From assembly GCF_031195445.1 (NCBI RefSeq), contig NZ_CP133480.1, positions 1,846,001 to 1,910,000 on the forward strand: 64,000 nt of DNA. The letters are read 5' to 3'. This DNA is from Acuticoccus sp. MNP-M23 (GTDB lineage Bacteria; Pseudomonadota; Alphaproteobacteria; Rhizobiales; Amorphaceae). Each line of letters begins with the position of its first letter. Within the stretch, counting starts at the first letter, position 1. A program made the translations under genes and the position numbers. This document shows positions 9,018 to 18,700 of the stretch, one piece after another. Under the pieces are notes generated by a model. It saw only the letters and a list, made by a program, of their open reading frames with translations. It did not search any database and was not told the origin of the DNA.

Positions 9018-9902
9018 GTGCCGTCGGCCGTTCTGATCGTCAATCGTGCATCCGGGTTCCATCTCACGTCTGGCGAAGCGCCGGACGAGATTGCCGGAAG
9101 CCTCCGCGCCGCCGGCATCGACGTGACGGTGCTGGAGGGCGACGTCGGCGAACAGATCGCGAAGAGCCGCGAGAGCGACGCCGACATGGTGATTGTCGAC
9201 GGCGGTGACGGGACGATCAACGCCGTCATCACCGCCCATGCCGGTGGCGGCCGGCCGGTGGGCATCATCCCCGGCGGCACCATGAACCTGCTCGCCACGG
9301 ACTTCGGCATTCCGGTCGACCGGGCTGCAGCGGTGCAGGTGATCGCGTCGGGCAAGACCCGGCCCATCGATGCCGGCGCCATTGACGGGCATCTCTTCTT
9401 GCATACCGCGCTGACGGGGCTGCCGGTGCGCATCGGCGTCCACCGCGAGCATCGGCGCGGCCGGCTCACGATCTTCGACAAGGTGTGGCTGGGCGTTCAC
9501 GCGCTGGCGACCCTGGGGCGCGACCCCAAGCTGAAGCTGACGCTGGATGGCAAGGACACGGCATCGCTTGAAAGCGGCACCTTTGCTTTTCTTGTCGGAA
9601 CGCTGAAAGAGGGGCAGATCCTGCCGCGTCCCGTGCGCCGGCTGTCGAGCGGCAAGCTCACCGCGCTCAGCCTCCACCCCAAGAGCGGGCTCGATCTGGC
9701 GCGCATTGTCGTCCGCGGCGCATTCGGCGACCTTGTGACCGACCCGGATGTGGATGCGCTGGTGATGGAGCGCGCGAACCTCAGCGGCCTGCGGCGGAAA
9801 TCCCATGCGATGCTGGATGGCGAGAGCGTGTTTCTGAAGCTGCCCAGTGTTATCGAGGTGCGGCCCGCTGCCATCGAGGTGTTCGGCTCGCCAGACGATT
9901 GA
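9018..9902 (+). CDS. Diacylglycerol kinase-family lipid kinase
   Basis: A 294-aa protein with a GTG start at 9018, where homology begins (VPSAVLIVNRASGFH). The nucleotide-binding loop VDGGDGTINAV (GGDGT at 62-66) and the IIPGGTMNLLATDFGIP block (the family's PxGTxNxxA) identify the DAGK catalytic fold. C-terminal strands include MLDGESVFLKLP, the second-domain motif. Family members phosphorylate diacylglycerol or sphingoid lipids; the exact lipid is not predictable. It is followed 50 bp later by a metallophosphoesterase, a frequent gene pair. Confidence 0.87.
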   Translation: MPSAVLIVNRASGFHLTSGEAPDEIAGSLRAAGIDVTVLEGDVGEQIAKSRESDADMVIVDGGDGTINAVITAHAGGGRPVGIIPGGTMNLLATDFGIPVDRAAAVQVIASGKTRPIDAGAIDGHLFLHTALTGLPVRIGVHREHRRGRLTIFDKVWLGVHALATLGRDPKLKLTLDGKDTASLESGTFAFLVGTLKEGQILPRPVRRLSSGKLTALSLHPKSGLDLARIVVRGAFGDLVTDPDVDALVMERANLSGLRRKSHAMLDGESVFLKLPSVIEVRPAAIEVFGSPDD

Positions 9903-9952
9903 CCGGCGCCAGTCATGGCGCTGCCCAGCCTTCAGGAGGAGACATCGCAGCC

Positions 9953-10813
9953 ATGACGGCGATTGCTCAGCTATCTGACATCCATTTCGGCTCCGAGAGC
10001 GACGGGGCCGCGGCACAACTGGTTGATGCGATCAACCGTGAGCCGCTGGACCTCGTCATTCTCAGCGGTGATCTCACGATGGCCGCGCGCCGGCGCGAGT
10101 TCGAGCTGGCGCGCGAGTTCATCGACGCGCTGAAGGCGCCGACATTCTGCGTGCCCGGGAACCACGACATCACGCCCTATCAGCTGGCCGAGCGCTTTGG
10201 TGCGCCCTACCGCCGATGGCGCAAATATGTCTCGGAGGAGCTGGAGCCGGTCTGGCAGAATACGGATGTGGCGGTGGTCGGGCTCAACACCGCAAGGCGA
10301 ATGCGGTTGCAGCTGGACTGGTCGCACGGCACGGTCTCGCGCAAGCAGATCAGCCGGCTGGGCGGCCGCTTCGATGCGCTGGACGAGACCCCGTTCCGGA
10401 TTGTGGTGGCCCACCATCCATTTCTGGCCGAGGAAACCGACGATCTCGGCGTCCGCCCCCGCGTGATGGTGAAGCGGGCGACCGAGGCTCTGGAAGCATT
10501 CTGCGATGCGCGGGTGGACCTTGTGCTGGCCGGCCACCTTCACCGCACCTACGCCGCGGCCTATGAGGGGGAGGACGTCCCCGCCCCTGAGACCGGCGTG
10601 ACAGCGGGCGAAGTGCTGGCCGAGGCGGAGACCGCCCGCCACCGCGTGACCACCATTCAGGCGGGCACTGCGCTGTCCGCCCGCACCCGCGGCGAGGAAA
10701 ACAGCTTCAACCGCATCGACATCGAGGATGGCGCAATGCGCGTCCACGCTGTGGTGCTGGGCGAGGATGGCTGGCGCCGCGCGGCGGTTCCGCTGGTGAC
10801 TGTGTCGCGCTGA
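9953..10813 (+). CDS. Calcineurin-like metallophosphoesterase
   Basis: A 286-aa metallophosphoesterase. Dimetal-binding motifs appear in order: D9-I-H11 (LSDIHFGS), GD40 (ILSGDLT), GN70-H71-D72 (VPGNHDIT), an AHHPF histidine and a GHLHRTY motif near residue 190. Such proteins hydrolyse phosphodiesters (cAMP-like or lipid substrates); with a lipid kinase directly upstream, a lipid or phospho-headgroup substrate is possible but unproven. The start at 9953 is preceded by AGGAGG at 9934-9939, spaced a little far (13 nt). A frame extending to 9899 overlaps the upstream gene and lacks similarity. Confidence 0.88.
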   Translation: MTAIAQLSDIHFGSESDGAAAQLVDAINREPLDLVILSGDLTMAARRREFELAREFIDALKAPTFCVPGNHDITPYQLAERFGAPYRRWRKYVSEELEPVWQNTDVAVVGLNTARRMRLQLDWSHGTVSRKQISRLGGRFDALDETPFRIVVAHHPFLAEETDDLGVRPRVMVKRATEALEAFCDARVDLVLAGHLHRTYAAAYEGEDVPAPETGVTAGEVLAEAETARHRVTTIQAGTALSARTRGEENSFNRIDIEDGAMRVHAVVLGEDGWRRAAVPLVTVSR

Positions 10814-10837
10814 GGCGATTGTCCCGCAGGGGTGTCT

Positions 10838-10864
10838 GCGCCTGCCGCTGGTTGCGGCAGGCGC
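10838..10864. terminator. Convergent-gene hairpin between metallophosphoesterase and sdhA
   Basis: GCGCCTGCCGC (10838-10848) pairs perfectly with GCGGCAGGCGC (10854-10864) across a 5-nt TGGTT loop. It lies between two convergent stop codons (10813 and 10873), so it can serve both strands. There is no clear T-tract, so it is a candidate rather than a canonical intrinsic terminator. Confidence 0.55.
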
Positions 10865-10872
10865 GTGACGCG

Positions 10873-12693
10873 TCAGTAAACGCGCTTGGCGGGCGCGATG
10901 TACTCGATCTGGTTTGACAGGGTGTAGGTGTGCACCGGCCGGTCCTCGATGCGGACTTTGTAGTCGTCGTCGAGGTAGGCGAGGGTGTGCTTCATCCAGT
11001 TCGCATCGTCGCGCTCCGGATAGTCCTCGCGGGCATGGGCGCCGCGGGATTCGGGGCGGTTGAGCGCCGAGTCCATGGTGACGACGGCCTGGCCGATCAG
11101 GTTGTCGAACTCCAGCGTCTCGATGAGGTCGGTGTTCCAGATCATCGTCTTGTCGGTGACGTTGATGTCGCCGATGCCGCCGGCCACCTTGTGGATCAGC
11201 GTGTGGCCCTCTTCCAGCACCTCGCCGGTGCGGAACACGGCGCAGTTGTTCTGCATCGTCTTCTGCATCTCGTCACGCAGCTGTGCGGTGGGGGTGCCGC
11301 CTGTGGCGTGGCGGAACTTGTCGAGCCGCGCCAGCGCAGGCTCGTCGGCGCCCTTGGGCATGGGGGGCAGGCTCTCGCCCTTGGTGATGGTGTCGGCGCA
11401 GCGCTGCGCCGTGGCGCGGCCGAACACCACAAGGTCGATCAGCGAGTTGGAGCCGAGGCGGTTGGCGCCGTGGACGGAGACGCACGCCGCCTCGCCGATC
11501 GCCATCAGGCCGGGGACCACGGTGTCGGGGTTGCCGTCAACCTTGGTCAGCACCTCGCCGTGGAAGTTGGTCGGGATGCCGCCCATGTTGTAGTGCACCG
11601 TCGGCAGCACCGGGATCGGCTCCTTCGTCACGTCGACGCCTGCGAAGATGCGCGCGGATTCCGAGATGCCGGGCAGCCGCTCGTGCAGGATCGCCGGGTC
11701 GAGGTGTTCGAGGTGCAGGTGGATGTGGTCGGAATTCTTGCCGACACCGCGGCCTTCGCGGATCTCCACCGTCATCGAGCGGGACACCACGTCGCGGGAG
11801 GCGAGGTCCTTGGCGGAGGGAGCGTAGCGCTCCATGAAGCGCTCACCGTCGGAGTTGGTGAGGTAGCCGCCTTCGCCGCGCGAGCCTTCGGTGATCAGGC
11901 AGCCGGCGCCGTAGATGCCGGTGGGGTGGAACTGCACGAACTCCATGTCCTGCAGCGGCAGGCCGGCGCGCAGCACCATGGCGTTGCCGTCGCCGGTGCA
12001 GGTGTGCGCCGAGGTGCAGGAGAAGTAGGCGCGGCCGTAGCCGCCGGTGGCGAGGATGGTCTTGTGGGAGCGGAAGCGGTGGATGGTGCCGTCTTCCAGG
12101 CACATGGCGATCACGCCGATGCACTTGCCCTCGTCCATGATGAGGTCGAGCGCGAAATACTCGATGAAGAACTCGGCCGAATGGCGGAGCGACTGGCCGT
12201 ACAGCGTGTGGAGGATGGCGTGCCCGGTGCGGTCCGCCGCGGCGCAGGTGCGCTGCGCGGTGCCCTTGCCGTAGTTGGTGGTCATGCCGCCGAACGGGCG
12301 CTGGTAGATCTTGCCCTCTTCGGTCCGGCTGAAGGGGACGCCCCAGTGCTCCAGCTCGTACACGGCTTCCGGCGCGTTGCGGCAGAGATACTCGATGGCG
12401 TCCTGGTCGCCCAGCCAGTCCGACCCCTTCACGGTGTCGTACATGTGCCAGCGCCAGTCGTCCTGGCCCATGTTGCCGAGCGCTGCCGAGATGCCGCCCT
12501 GGGCGGCCACGGTGTGCGAGCGGGTGGGGAAGACCTTGGTGATGCAGGCCGTGCGCAGCCCAGCCTCGGCGCAGCCGACCACCGCGCGAAGGCCTGAGCC
12601 GCCGGCACCGACGACGACAACGTCGTACTCGTGGTCGGTCACCTCGTAGGCCGGGCCTGCCTTGTGCTGCCCGTTTCCGTTCGCGTTCGCCAT
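10873..12693 (-). CDS. sdhA: Succinate dehydrogenase flavoprotein subunit
   Basis: A 606-aa SdhA, the FAD subunit of complex II, which oxidises succinate to fumarate in the TCA cycle. The FAD-binding start [13 protein letters not shown], the covalent-flavin histidine in [16 protein letters not shown], the substrate-site [21 protein letters not shown] block and the C-terminal [14 protein letters not shown] all match. Length is typical. Unusually, sdhB does not follow: the next gene downstream is the convergent metallophosphoesterase. The membrane-anchor genes sdhC and sdhD lie 2.3 kb upstream beyond an opposite-strand chemoreceptor, so sdhA must have its own promoter in 12694-12917. Confidence 0.97.
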   Translation of the reverse strand: MANANGNGQHKAGPAYEVTDHEYDVVVVGAGGSGLRAVVGCAEAGLRTACITKVFPTRSHTVAAQGGISAALGNMGQDDWRWHMYDTVKGSDWLGDQDAIEYLCRNAPEAVYELEHWGVPFSRTEEGKIYQRPFGGMTTNYGKGTAQRTCAAADRTGHAILHTLYGQSLRHSAEFFIEYFALDLIMDEGKCIGVIAMCLEDGTIHRFRSHKTILATGGYGRAYFSCTSAHTCTGDGNAMVLRAGLPLQDMEFVQFHPTGIYGAGCLITEGSRGEGGYLTNSDGERFMERYAPSAKDLASRDVVSRSMTVEIREGRGVGKNSDHIHLHLEHLDPAILHERLPGISESARIFAGVDVTKEPIPVLPTVHYNMGGIPTNFHGEVLTKVDGNPDTVVPGLMAIGEAACVSVHGANRLGSNSLIDLVVFGRATAQRCADTITKGESLPPMPKGADEPALARLDKFRHATGGTPTAQLRDEMQKTMQNNCAVFRTGEVLEEGHTLIHKVAGGIGDINVTDKTMIWNTDLIETLEFDNLIGQAVVTMDSALNRPESRGAHAREDYPERDDANWMKHTLAYLDDDYKVRIEDRPVHTYTLSNQIEYIAPAKRVY

Positions 12694-12917
12694 ATCGTCA
12701 GAACCTCATAACCCGCATCGGCCGCATGGTCGCGCCGGCCGAAGGCCCGCGACGCGGCGCGTTAGACTTACACCACATTCAATCTGGTGCCACCACGCGA
12801 TGGCGCGGAAGTGGCGCGACATGCAGCCTCAAGCGAGCAAGAGGCCATCCGCAAGGCGCGCTCAAGACAACAATGCCACTTTCCGGCGATTGAGCCAATC
12901 CTAAGGACCGACCTCCC

Positions 12918-14639
12918 ATGCTGAGCAAGCTCACCATCGGCCAGAAATTCGCGCTGCTGATCGCGATCAGCACGATGTGCACCGGAGGGCTTGTGATGAC
13001 GCTCCTCCCCGCGGTGTTCGATTTCGCGGTTTCCCTCAAGGTCGAGCAGGTGCGCACCATCACCGAGGCCGCCAGGAACGCCGGCGTCATGCTGAAGGAA
13101 AAGGCCGACGCCGGCGAGATCACTGAGGACGAGGCGCGCGAGCGGTTCTACGACCTCTTGAATGCCATGTGGTACGACAACCGCACGGAATACGTCTTCG
13201 CGACGGACTACGAAGGGAGGCTCGTCGTCAACCCGGCCAGCCCCAACATTGTCGGCACCAACCGGACCGATGTCGAGGACATCAACGGTTACGCCTACAT
13301 CAAGGAGATGCTCCGCCTTGCCACGGAGGAGGGCGGCGGCCGGGTCGACTACATGCGTGTGAAGGCCGGCGGCGACACGCCGGTCCAGAAGGTTTCATAT
13401 GTGACAGCGGTCGAGCCGTTCGGCCTTTTTGTCGGCACCGGCCTCTACCTTGACCGGTTGCAGGCCGATTTTGCAGGCTTCCGCAACATGGCGATCGCGA
13501 TGACGCTGGGTGGTCTCGTCATTGTCATGATCTTCGGCTGGATCATCGCGATGCACATCAAGATTCCGGCGCAGAACCTTGCCCAAATGCTCGAGCAGCT
13601 GGCCGACGGCGCCAAGGTGGAAGACAGCACCTACGGCAACCGCCGCGACGCGATCGGCAAGATTGCACGGGCCTTTTCCAAGTTGCGCGAGGCGATGGCC
13701 GAACGGGCTGCGCTGCAGGAGGCGCAAATCGCCGAAAAGGCAAAGCGGGATGCAGCGCTGCGCACGGCAATGCTGGACATGGCCGATGCGCTGGAAAACA
13801 ACGTGGGCCGCGAGATCACCGCCATGCGCGGTGAGGCGACCGGCATGGCGGACCGCTCCCAGGCGCTGTCCGCTCTGGCCGAACGGATGCGCGCCACCGC
13901 CGACGACACGTTTGCCGCCTGTGAATTGACCGATTCCAGCGTCCAGAGCGTCGCGGCTGCCACGGAGGAGCTGTCCGCCAGTTCGGCGGAGATTGGCCGG
14001 CAGGTCGCGGAGACGGCGCGGATCTCCAAGGATACGGTCGACGCAGCGGCAGCGGCCTCGCGCTCGATGAAGGCGCTGGCCGAGGCCAGCGACAGCATCA
14101 CCGCCGTGGTCAAGCTGATCACCGACATTGCGGGGCAGACCAACCTTCTGGCGCTGAACGCAACCATTGAGGCGGCCCGTGCCGGCGAGGCTGGTCGCGG
14201 CTTCTCCATCGTGGCGCAGGAGGTGAAGCATCTTGCAGATCAGACGGCAGATGCCACGGGGCGCATCGGCCAGCAGGTGCAGTCCATCCTTAGCGGCACC
14301 ACCGCCAGTGTGACCTCCATCGAGGGGATTTATGCGCGGGTGGAAGCCGTTTCCGAGCACGCCAGCGCCATGGCGACGCAGGTTGACGAGCAGAACAGCG
14401 CCATCACCGAAATTGCCCGCACGTTGCAGACGGTCTCCCAGTCGACCAACCATGTCAGCCAGACGATGACGAAGATGCGTCAGGAAGCCGAAAGCACCGG
14501 CGACGCGGTGGAAGAGATGCAGCTTGCATCGACCACGCTCACCAGCCGCAGCGGCACGGTAAACACCGCCGTACACGACTTTCTGGAAGAGCTCCGGTCT
14601 AGCGATAACGACAACACCAGACAGAAGGCTGCTCGCTGA
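12918..14639 (+). CDS. Methyl-accepting chemotaxis protein with Cache sensor
   Basis: A 573-aa chemoreceptor. The first TM helix is near residues 10-35 ([20 protein letters not shown]). A periplasmic Cache-type domain (about 40-190) contains [20 protein letters not shown] and [17 protein letters not shown], followed by the second TM ([20 protein letters not shown]) and a HAMP region. The signalling tip reads [19 protein letters not shown] and then [18 protein letters not shown]. It relays ligand binding to CheA/CheW, but no other che gene is in the window. It is transcribed divergently from sdhA and sits between sdhA and sdhD, which are normally adjacent. The ligand is unknown. Confidence 0.92.
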   Translation: MLSKLTIGQKFALLIAISTMCTGGLVMTLLPAVFDFAVSLKVEQVRTITEAARNAGVMLKEKADAGEITEDEARERFYDLLNAMWYDNRTEYVFATDYEGRLVVNPASPNIVGTNRTDVEDINGYAYIKEMLRLATEEGGGRVDYMRVKAGGDTPVQKVSYVTAVEPFGLFVGTGLYLDRLQADFAGFRNMAIAMTLGGLVIVMIFGWIIAMHIKIPAQNLAQMLEQLADGAKVEDSTYGNRRDAIGKIARAFSKLREAMAERAALQEAQIAEKAKRDAALRTAMLDMADALENNVGREITAMRGEATGMADRSQALSALAERMRATADDTFAACELTDSSVQSVAAATEELSASSAEIGRQVAETARISKDTVDAAAAASRSMKALAEASDSITAVVKLITDIAGQTNLLALNATIEAARAGEAGRGFSIVAQEVKHLADQTADATGRIGQQVQSILSGTTASVTSIEGIYARVEAVSEHASAMATQVDEQNSAITEIARTLQTVSQSTNHVSQTMTKMRQEAESTGDAVEEMQLASTTLTSRSGTVNTAVHDFLEELRSSDNDNTRQKAAR

Positions 14640-15041
14640 CACCGCGGTCTGACCGCCCGCCTGGGCGAGCGGTGACGGGCGCACCGGGCGAGCGCGTTAT
14701 TTGCAAGCGGGCGACGACCCTTCGTCGACCGCTCCGGGAAGCGCCCTTGCGATGAGAATGACAGGTTGCAACCTCACCGGGTGTGGGGCAGCGGCCTGTC
14801 ATTGCGTTTGGCTGATGCTTCCTGCTGTGGCGTCTGGTGTGTGTGCGGTATCCGGCTGAAATCGCAATTCGGATCATGCGGCCGGCCCGTGCGAAGGTCG
14901 TCGCGGCGCGGCCACCGCGGTGCTCTGCCGGGTTGGGCGCCGTGTCAGGTGCACAACGCACATAGAAAAATAGCGGGCCAACGCGGCCCGCTATTTTTGC
15001 TTGGGTCAGAGCCGGCGCGGGATGGGCGCGCCGGAGGGGCT
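14640..15041. other. Convergent intergenic region between chemoreceptor and sdhD
   Basis: This 402-bp stretch has no coding frame that looks real. The only structure seen is the strong hairpin at 14966-14998, listed separately. The remainder is GC-rich sequence with no recognisable RNA or repeat. Confidence 0.6.
14966..14998. terminator. Strong bidirectional intrinsic terminator
   Basis: AAAAATAGCGGGCC (14966-14979) pairs perfectly with GGCCCGCTATTTTT (14985-14998) across a 5-nt AACGC loop. This is a 14-bp stem with an A-tract on one side and a T-tract on the other, so it can terminate both the chemoreceptor transcript and the sdhCD transcript. Confidence 0.9.
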
Positions 15042-15479
15042 TCAGCTGCTCGCGACGATCTGGGTCAGCGCAATGCGCGCGATGGCCCACAGGCCGGTGG
15101 CGCCGAGAAGCGCGGCAAGGAAGGTGTTGCCGATGAGAAGCAGCATCTTCGCGCCTTCGGCGTGCACATAGTCTTCCACCACAACCTGAATGCCGAGGCG
15201 AAGGTGGATGCAGACCGAGATGATGGCAAGCGCCAGGGGAACCGCCACGAACGGGTTGCCCACCAGCGCGATGGCCTCGGGGTAGGGGCGGCCGGCGAGT
15301 GCGATGGCCACACCGGTCAGCACCAGAATCAAAATGGCATTGGCAATGCCGGTGACGCGCTGGCGGATGAAGTGCGTGGTGCCCTCATGGGCGGAGCCGA
15401 GATGGCGGATGGTCTTCAGCGAGGTGCGGTGCATGCCGTGCATCTCGCCGGGCTTGTGGTTCTGGATGGGCGAACGCAT
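15042..15479 (-). CDS. sdhD: Succinate dehydrogenase membrane anchor subunit
   Basis: A 145-aa hydrophobic protein with three predicted TM helices (for example ITGIANAILILVLTGVAIAL and FVAVPLALAIISVCIHLRLG). A GSAHEGTTHFIRQRVTGIAN start is typical of the alphaproteobacterial SdhD anchor, and the HLRLGIQVVVEDYVH block carries the haem or quinone-site histidine and conserved acidic residues. The start at 15479 (MRSPIQNHKPG) is 2 bp after the sdhC stop, so the two are co-translated. An alternative in-frame start 12 codons earlier would overlap sdhC. It ends just before a strong terminator; sdhA and sdhB do not follow. Confidence 0.9.
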   Translation of the reverse strand: MRSPIQNHKPGEMHGMHRTSLKTIRHLGSAHEGTTHFIRQRVTGIANAILILVLTGVAIALAGRPYPEAIALVGNPFVAVPLALAIISVCIHLRLGIQVVVEDYVHAEGAKMLLLIGNTFLAALLGATGLWAIARIALTQIVASS

Positions 15480-15481
15480 GG

Positions 15482-15889
15482 CTAGAACACCTCGACGAGG
15501 ACGATGAGGGTCCACATGATGATGGTCAGCAAGATGGAGCCGACGAGAGTCATCTGCGACAGCGTGTAGCGCACTTCGCCGAAGCCGTGCCCGGTGTCCC
15601 AGATGAAGTGGCGCAGGCCGCCCAGCATGTGATGGATCATCGACCAGGTGAACGCCACCAGCACGATCCGCCCGAACCAGGACCCGTAGAGGCCGCTCAT
15701 GGTGTTGAACGCCTCTGGACCCATCGCGATGGATGTGAGGTAGGCGATGACGAGCACCAGCCCGCCGATGTTCATGATTCCCGTCATCCGGTGCATGATC
15801 GACATGACCATGGTGACGATGGGGCGATAGATCGAAAGGTGCGGGGAGAGCGGGCGCGCCCGCCGCTGAGCCCCGTCCACGTTGGCCAT
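15482..15889 (-). CDS. sdhC: Succinate dehydrogenase cytochrome b556 subunit
   Basis: A 135-aa SdhC. The PROSITE-type signature RPLSPHLSIYRP and the haem-ligand region WSMIHHMLGGLRHFIWDTGH are both present, with three TM helices. Together with SdhD it anchors complex II and binds haem b and ubiquinone. It is the first gene of a two-gene sdhCD transcript. It is separated from sdhA by sdhD, a strong terminator and an opposite-strand chemoreceptor. Confidence 0.95.
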   Translation of the reverse strand: MANVDGAQRRARPLSPHLSIYRPIVTMVMSIMHRMTGIMNIGGLVLVIAYLTSIAMGPEAFNTMSGLYGSWFGRIVLVAFTWSMIHHMLGGLRHFIWDTGHGFGEVRYTLSQMTLVGSILLTIIMWTLIVLVEVF

Positions 15890-16016
15890 AGCGAAGTCCC
15901 GAATTAGAGTCTCTCCAGAAGACCTACAGCCTCAGCCCGGCAAACGCAAAGCCGTCGATGCCGCGATGGCGGCATTTCCGGTCAAATGCCCCATCGAAGC
16001 CTGTCCCCGATCAGGC

Positions 16017-16715
16017 CTACGCAAGCCTCGGGGCGCTGGGCGGGCGCACGATCACGCGGGTGCCATTGGGAACACGTTCGTAAAGGTCGATGACGTCCTG
16101 ATTGAGGAGGCGGACGCAGCCGGACGACACGGCATGGCCGATGGATTTCGCCTCCATGGTGCCGTGCAGGCGATAGAGCGTGTCCGCCTTGCCCTGGAAA
16201 AGGTAGAGCGCGCGGGCGCCAAGCGGATTATCGAGGCCGGGGGCCATCCCGTCTCGAAATTCTTCCAGCGACGGGTCGCGCGCGATCATTTCGGCCGGCG
16301 GCGTCCAGGTCGGCCATTTGCGCTTGAACGGAATGCGGGCATCGCCGTTCCAGGTGAAACCCTGCCGGCCGAGGCCGACGCCGTAGCGCATGGCGGTCCC
16401 GCCGGGCTGGGTGAAATAGAGGTAGAATGTTGCGGTATCGACAACGATGGTGCCGGGCGCCTCGCCGGTGGGATTGCTGACCTCGCGGCGCCAGAATTGC
16501 GGCGGCACCTGCGCGATGTCGGCGGCGGGCAACGGGAATTCCTCGTTCGGGCGCGGGCCGTACATGGCGCGCACGTCGGGCGGAACGAAAACCGGAGCGG
16601 CGGCGCGGGGGCGCATGGCCACCTGGCGCTGGACGACCACAGTCGGATCGGCGGTGGTACAGCCCGCCAGCGCCGCCGCGCCGGCGGAAACGAGGAAGGA
16701 ACGACGGTCGATCAT
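16017..16715 (-). CDS. L,D-transpeptidase lipoprotein (YkuD family)
   Basis: A 232-aa protein with a Tat-like/lipoprotein signal (MIDRRSFLVSAGAAALAGC, Cys19 in an LAGC lipobox). The YkuD catalytic domain ends in the HGTMEAKSIGHAVSSGCVRL signature, in which the Cys is the nucleophile. These enzymes make 3-3 cross-links in peptidoglycan or attach proteins to it. It lies 77 bp downstream of a second L,D-transpeptidase of the same strand and the same domain plan (PTWTPPAEMI here, PSWTPTKNMV there), evidently a tandem duplication. Confidence 0.9.
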   Translation of the reverse strand: MIDRRSFLVSAGAAALAGCTTADPTVVVQRQVAMRPRAAAPVFVPPDVRAMYGPRPNEEFPLPAADIAQVPPQFWRREVSNPTGEAPGTIVVDTATFYLYFTQPGGTAMRYGVGLGRQGFTWNGDARIPFKRKWPTWTPPAEMIARDPSLEEFRDGMAPGLDNPLGARALYLFQGKADTLYRLHGTMEAKSIGHAVSSGCVRLLNQDVIDLYERVPNGTRVIVRPPSAPRLA

Positions 16716-16792
16716 TCAGGACGCCCTCAGGGTACAGTACGAAAAAAAGCGGCGCATGGTGGGTTGCGCCTCAGGACAGGAGTGGCGTGCGG

Positions 16793-17383
16793 CTATTGCA
16801 CGTAAACGCGCGCGCCGACGCGGACGCGGGCATATAGATCCTTGACGTGGTCGTTCACAAGCCGGATGCACCCGTTCGACACGGCACGCCCGACGCTTGC
16901 GGGATTGTTGGTGCCGTGGATGCGGTACATGGTGTCCCGGCTGCCCTTGTAGAGGTAGAGCGCGCGGGCGCCGAGCGGGTTGTTCGGCCCGCCGGGCACA
17001 CCGCCGGCATATTTTGCATATTTGTCCGGCTCGCGGCGCACCATGTTCTTTGTCGGCGTCCAGCTCGGCCACTCCGCCTTGCGGCCGATCCGGCCGTTGC
17101 CGCGGAAGGCGCGCCCGGCCTTGCCCACCGCAATCACGTATTCGCGTGCCTGCCCGCCGTCCATGACGAGATAGAGCCGCTTTGCACCGGTATCGACAAC
17201 CACGGACCCGGCACGCGCACGGCCGCGATACGGCACCACCTTGGGGTTGGGCACATTGAAGCGCGGCGGCTCGATGAACCCGGAGAATGCGCCAAGGCTT
17301 CCTACGGCAGCAAGGCCGGTGAGGACAGCGCGGCGGCTGAGCCTTTTGTCAGTCCCCGGCTGGGGGAAAACAGGGTCGGTCAT
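16793..17383 (-). CDS. L,D-transpeptidase (YkuD family), Tat-type signal
   Basis: A protein of 196 aa from the preferred ATG at 17383 (MTDPVFPQPGTD); an in-frame start at 17461 would add 26 residues before the signal. The N-terminus has a twin-arginine-like export signal (RLSRRAVLTGLAAVGSLG). The YkuD domain carries GARALYLYKGSRDTMYRIHG and the catalytic SNGCIRL. It probably acts in the periplasm on peptidoglycan. It is paralogous to the adjacent gene at 16017-16715 but lacks the lipobox Cys. Confidence 0.88.
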   Translation of the reverse strand: MTDPVFPQPGTDKRLSRRAVLTGLAAVGSLGAFSGFIEPPRFNVPNPKVVPYRGRARAGSVVVDTGAKRLYLVMDGGQAREYVIAVGKAGRAFRGNGRIGRKAEWPSWTPTKNMVRREPDKYAKYAGGVPGGPNNPLGARALYLYKGSRDTMYRIHGTNNPASVGRAVSNGCIRLVNDHVKDLYARVRVGARVYVQ

Positions 17384-17531
17384 CGCAAACACCTTGAACG
17401 TCGATACTGGAACAGAGGCACGGGAACCTGGCCGGAAAAGGCTGACCATTCCCCTAATCATGAACCACTATGCCGTATCGAGCATGATCAAGCGGTAAAC
17501 TTGTCGTGTTCGCCGCATCATCATGCAAGCG

Positions 17532-18665
17532 TCAGGCGATGCGCACGCCGCCGCGCCATACGCTGCGCACCACAGGCACGGCACCTGGCGCTGCCCGATT
17601 GACCCGCACCAGGTCGGCGCGCAGGCCGGTCGCGATCGTTCCGCGGTCGGTCATTCCAATGGCGCCGGCCGGGTTGGCACTGACCGTGGCAATTGCGGCG
17701 GGCAGCGACCAGCCTCCGCGTTCGCCAAGCATGAATGCGCCCTGCAGCATGGAAAAGGGCACATAGTCCGACGATACAATGTCGAGCATGTTGCGGTCTG
17801 CCAGCTCACCGGCTGACACGTTGCCCGAGTGGGACCCGCCGCGCACCAGGTTGGGGCCGCCCATCAGCACCTGCATGCCGGCAGCGCGGGATGCCTGTGC
17901 CGCTTCGGGCGTGGTGGGGAATTCGGCAATCCGGACACCGTCGCGCACGGCTTCGGCCACATGCGCTGCGGTGGCGTCATCGTGGCTGGCGAGGACCAGC
18001 CCGCGGGCGTTGGCGCGGGCGGCGAGCGCCTTGCGGTTCCCGTCGGACCAGCGCGCGGCCGATGCCCGTCGCTCGGCCTGAAAATCCTCGAACACGGCGT
18101 CCGACATCCCGCTCTTGCGCTGGAAATAGCGCCTGTAGGCCTCCAGCGAGCGGAACTGGCGCTGGCCCGGCGTGTGGTCCATCAGCGAGACGAGGGCGAT
18201 GTTCTCCAGATCTTCGAACAGGTCGAAGCCGGGCTCTGAGTTCTTGTTGGACACTTCGCAGCGAAGATGAAACCGGTGCTCGGCGCGCAGGCGCCCGGAA
18301 TCCTGTGCCTCGGTGATCGCGTCGGCCAGCGCGCGCGATTCCTTCGACGTCAGCCCGCCATCTTCATCCAGCCCCACAGGCAGGGCATCGAGGACGGTGG
18401 TGATGCCGGAAACGGCAATCTGCGCGTCGTGGGCCTGGATTGCGGCTTCGGTGTTCCAGCGCACGCCGGGGCGCGGGGCGATGTGGGTCTGCAGATGATC
18501 GGTGTGGAGTTCGACCAGCCCGGGAATGAGAAGGTCGCCGTCAAGATCCTCCCCGGTCCCGGCGCGGCCTTCGCCGATGGCCGTGATGAGGCCACCCTCG
18601 GTCACGACATGGCCTTTGAGGACCTTGTCGGCGAGGACGATCTTGGCGTTGTCGAAAACGGGCAC
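17532..18665 (-). CDS. phnM: PhnM: alpha-D-ribose 1-methylphosphonate 5-triphosphate diphosphatase
   Basis: A 377-aa amidohydrolase-fold protein of the PhnM family, the C-P lyase pathway enzyme that removes pyrophosphate from ribose 1-methylphosphonate 5-triphosphate. The metal-binding LIPGLVELHTDHLQTH motif is present, with ALVSLMDHTPGQRQFRSLEA and LASHDDATAAHVAEA (further metal ligands) and YVPFSMLQGAFML near the C-terminus. None of phnG-phnL is in the window, but a phosphonate-linked DUF1045 gene lies 35 bp upstream in the same direction, so the two probably form a detached piece of a phosphonate locus. Confidence 0.9.
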   Translation of the reverse strand: MPVFDNAKIVLADKVLKGHVVTEGGLITAIGEGRAGTGEDLDGDLLIPGLVELHTDHLQTHIAPRPGVRWNTEAAIQAHDAQIAVSGITTVLDALPVGLDEDGGLTSKESRALADAITEAQDSGRLRAEHRFHLRCEVSNKNSEPGFDLFEDLENIALVSLMDHTPGQRQFRSLEAYRRYFQRKSGMSDAVFEDFQAERRASAARWSDGNRKALAARANARGLVLASHDDATAAHVAEAVRDGVRIAEFPTTPEAAQASRAAGMQVLMGGPNLVRGGSHSGNVSAGELADRNMLDIVSSDYVPFSMLQGAFMLGERGGWSLPAAIATVSANPAGAIGMTDRGTIATGLRADLVRVNRAAPGAVPVVRSVWRGGVRIA

Positions 18666-18700
18666 GGGCGGGGATCCGGTAAAATCTCGGGGGGAGGGGC

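Noticed and set aside
10930-12597. Long open frame on the plus strand opposite sdhA (about 555 codons).
   Set aside because: It lies entirely antisense to a clear sdhA, reads as Val/Ala/Arg/His-rich low-complexity protein, and has no motif; such shadows are common in GC-rich DNA.
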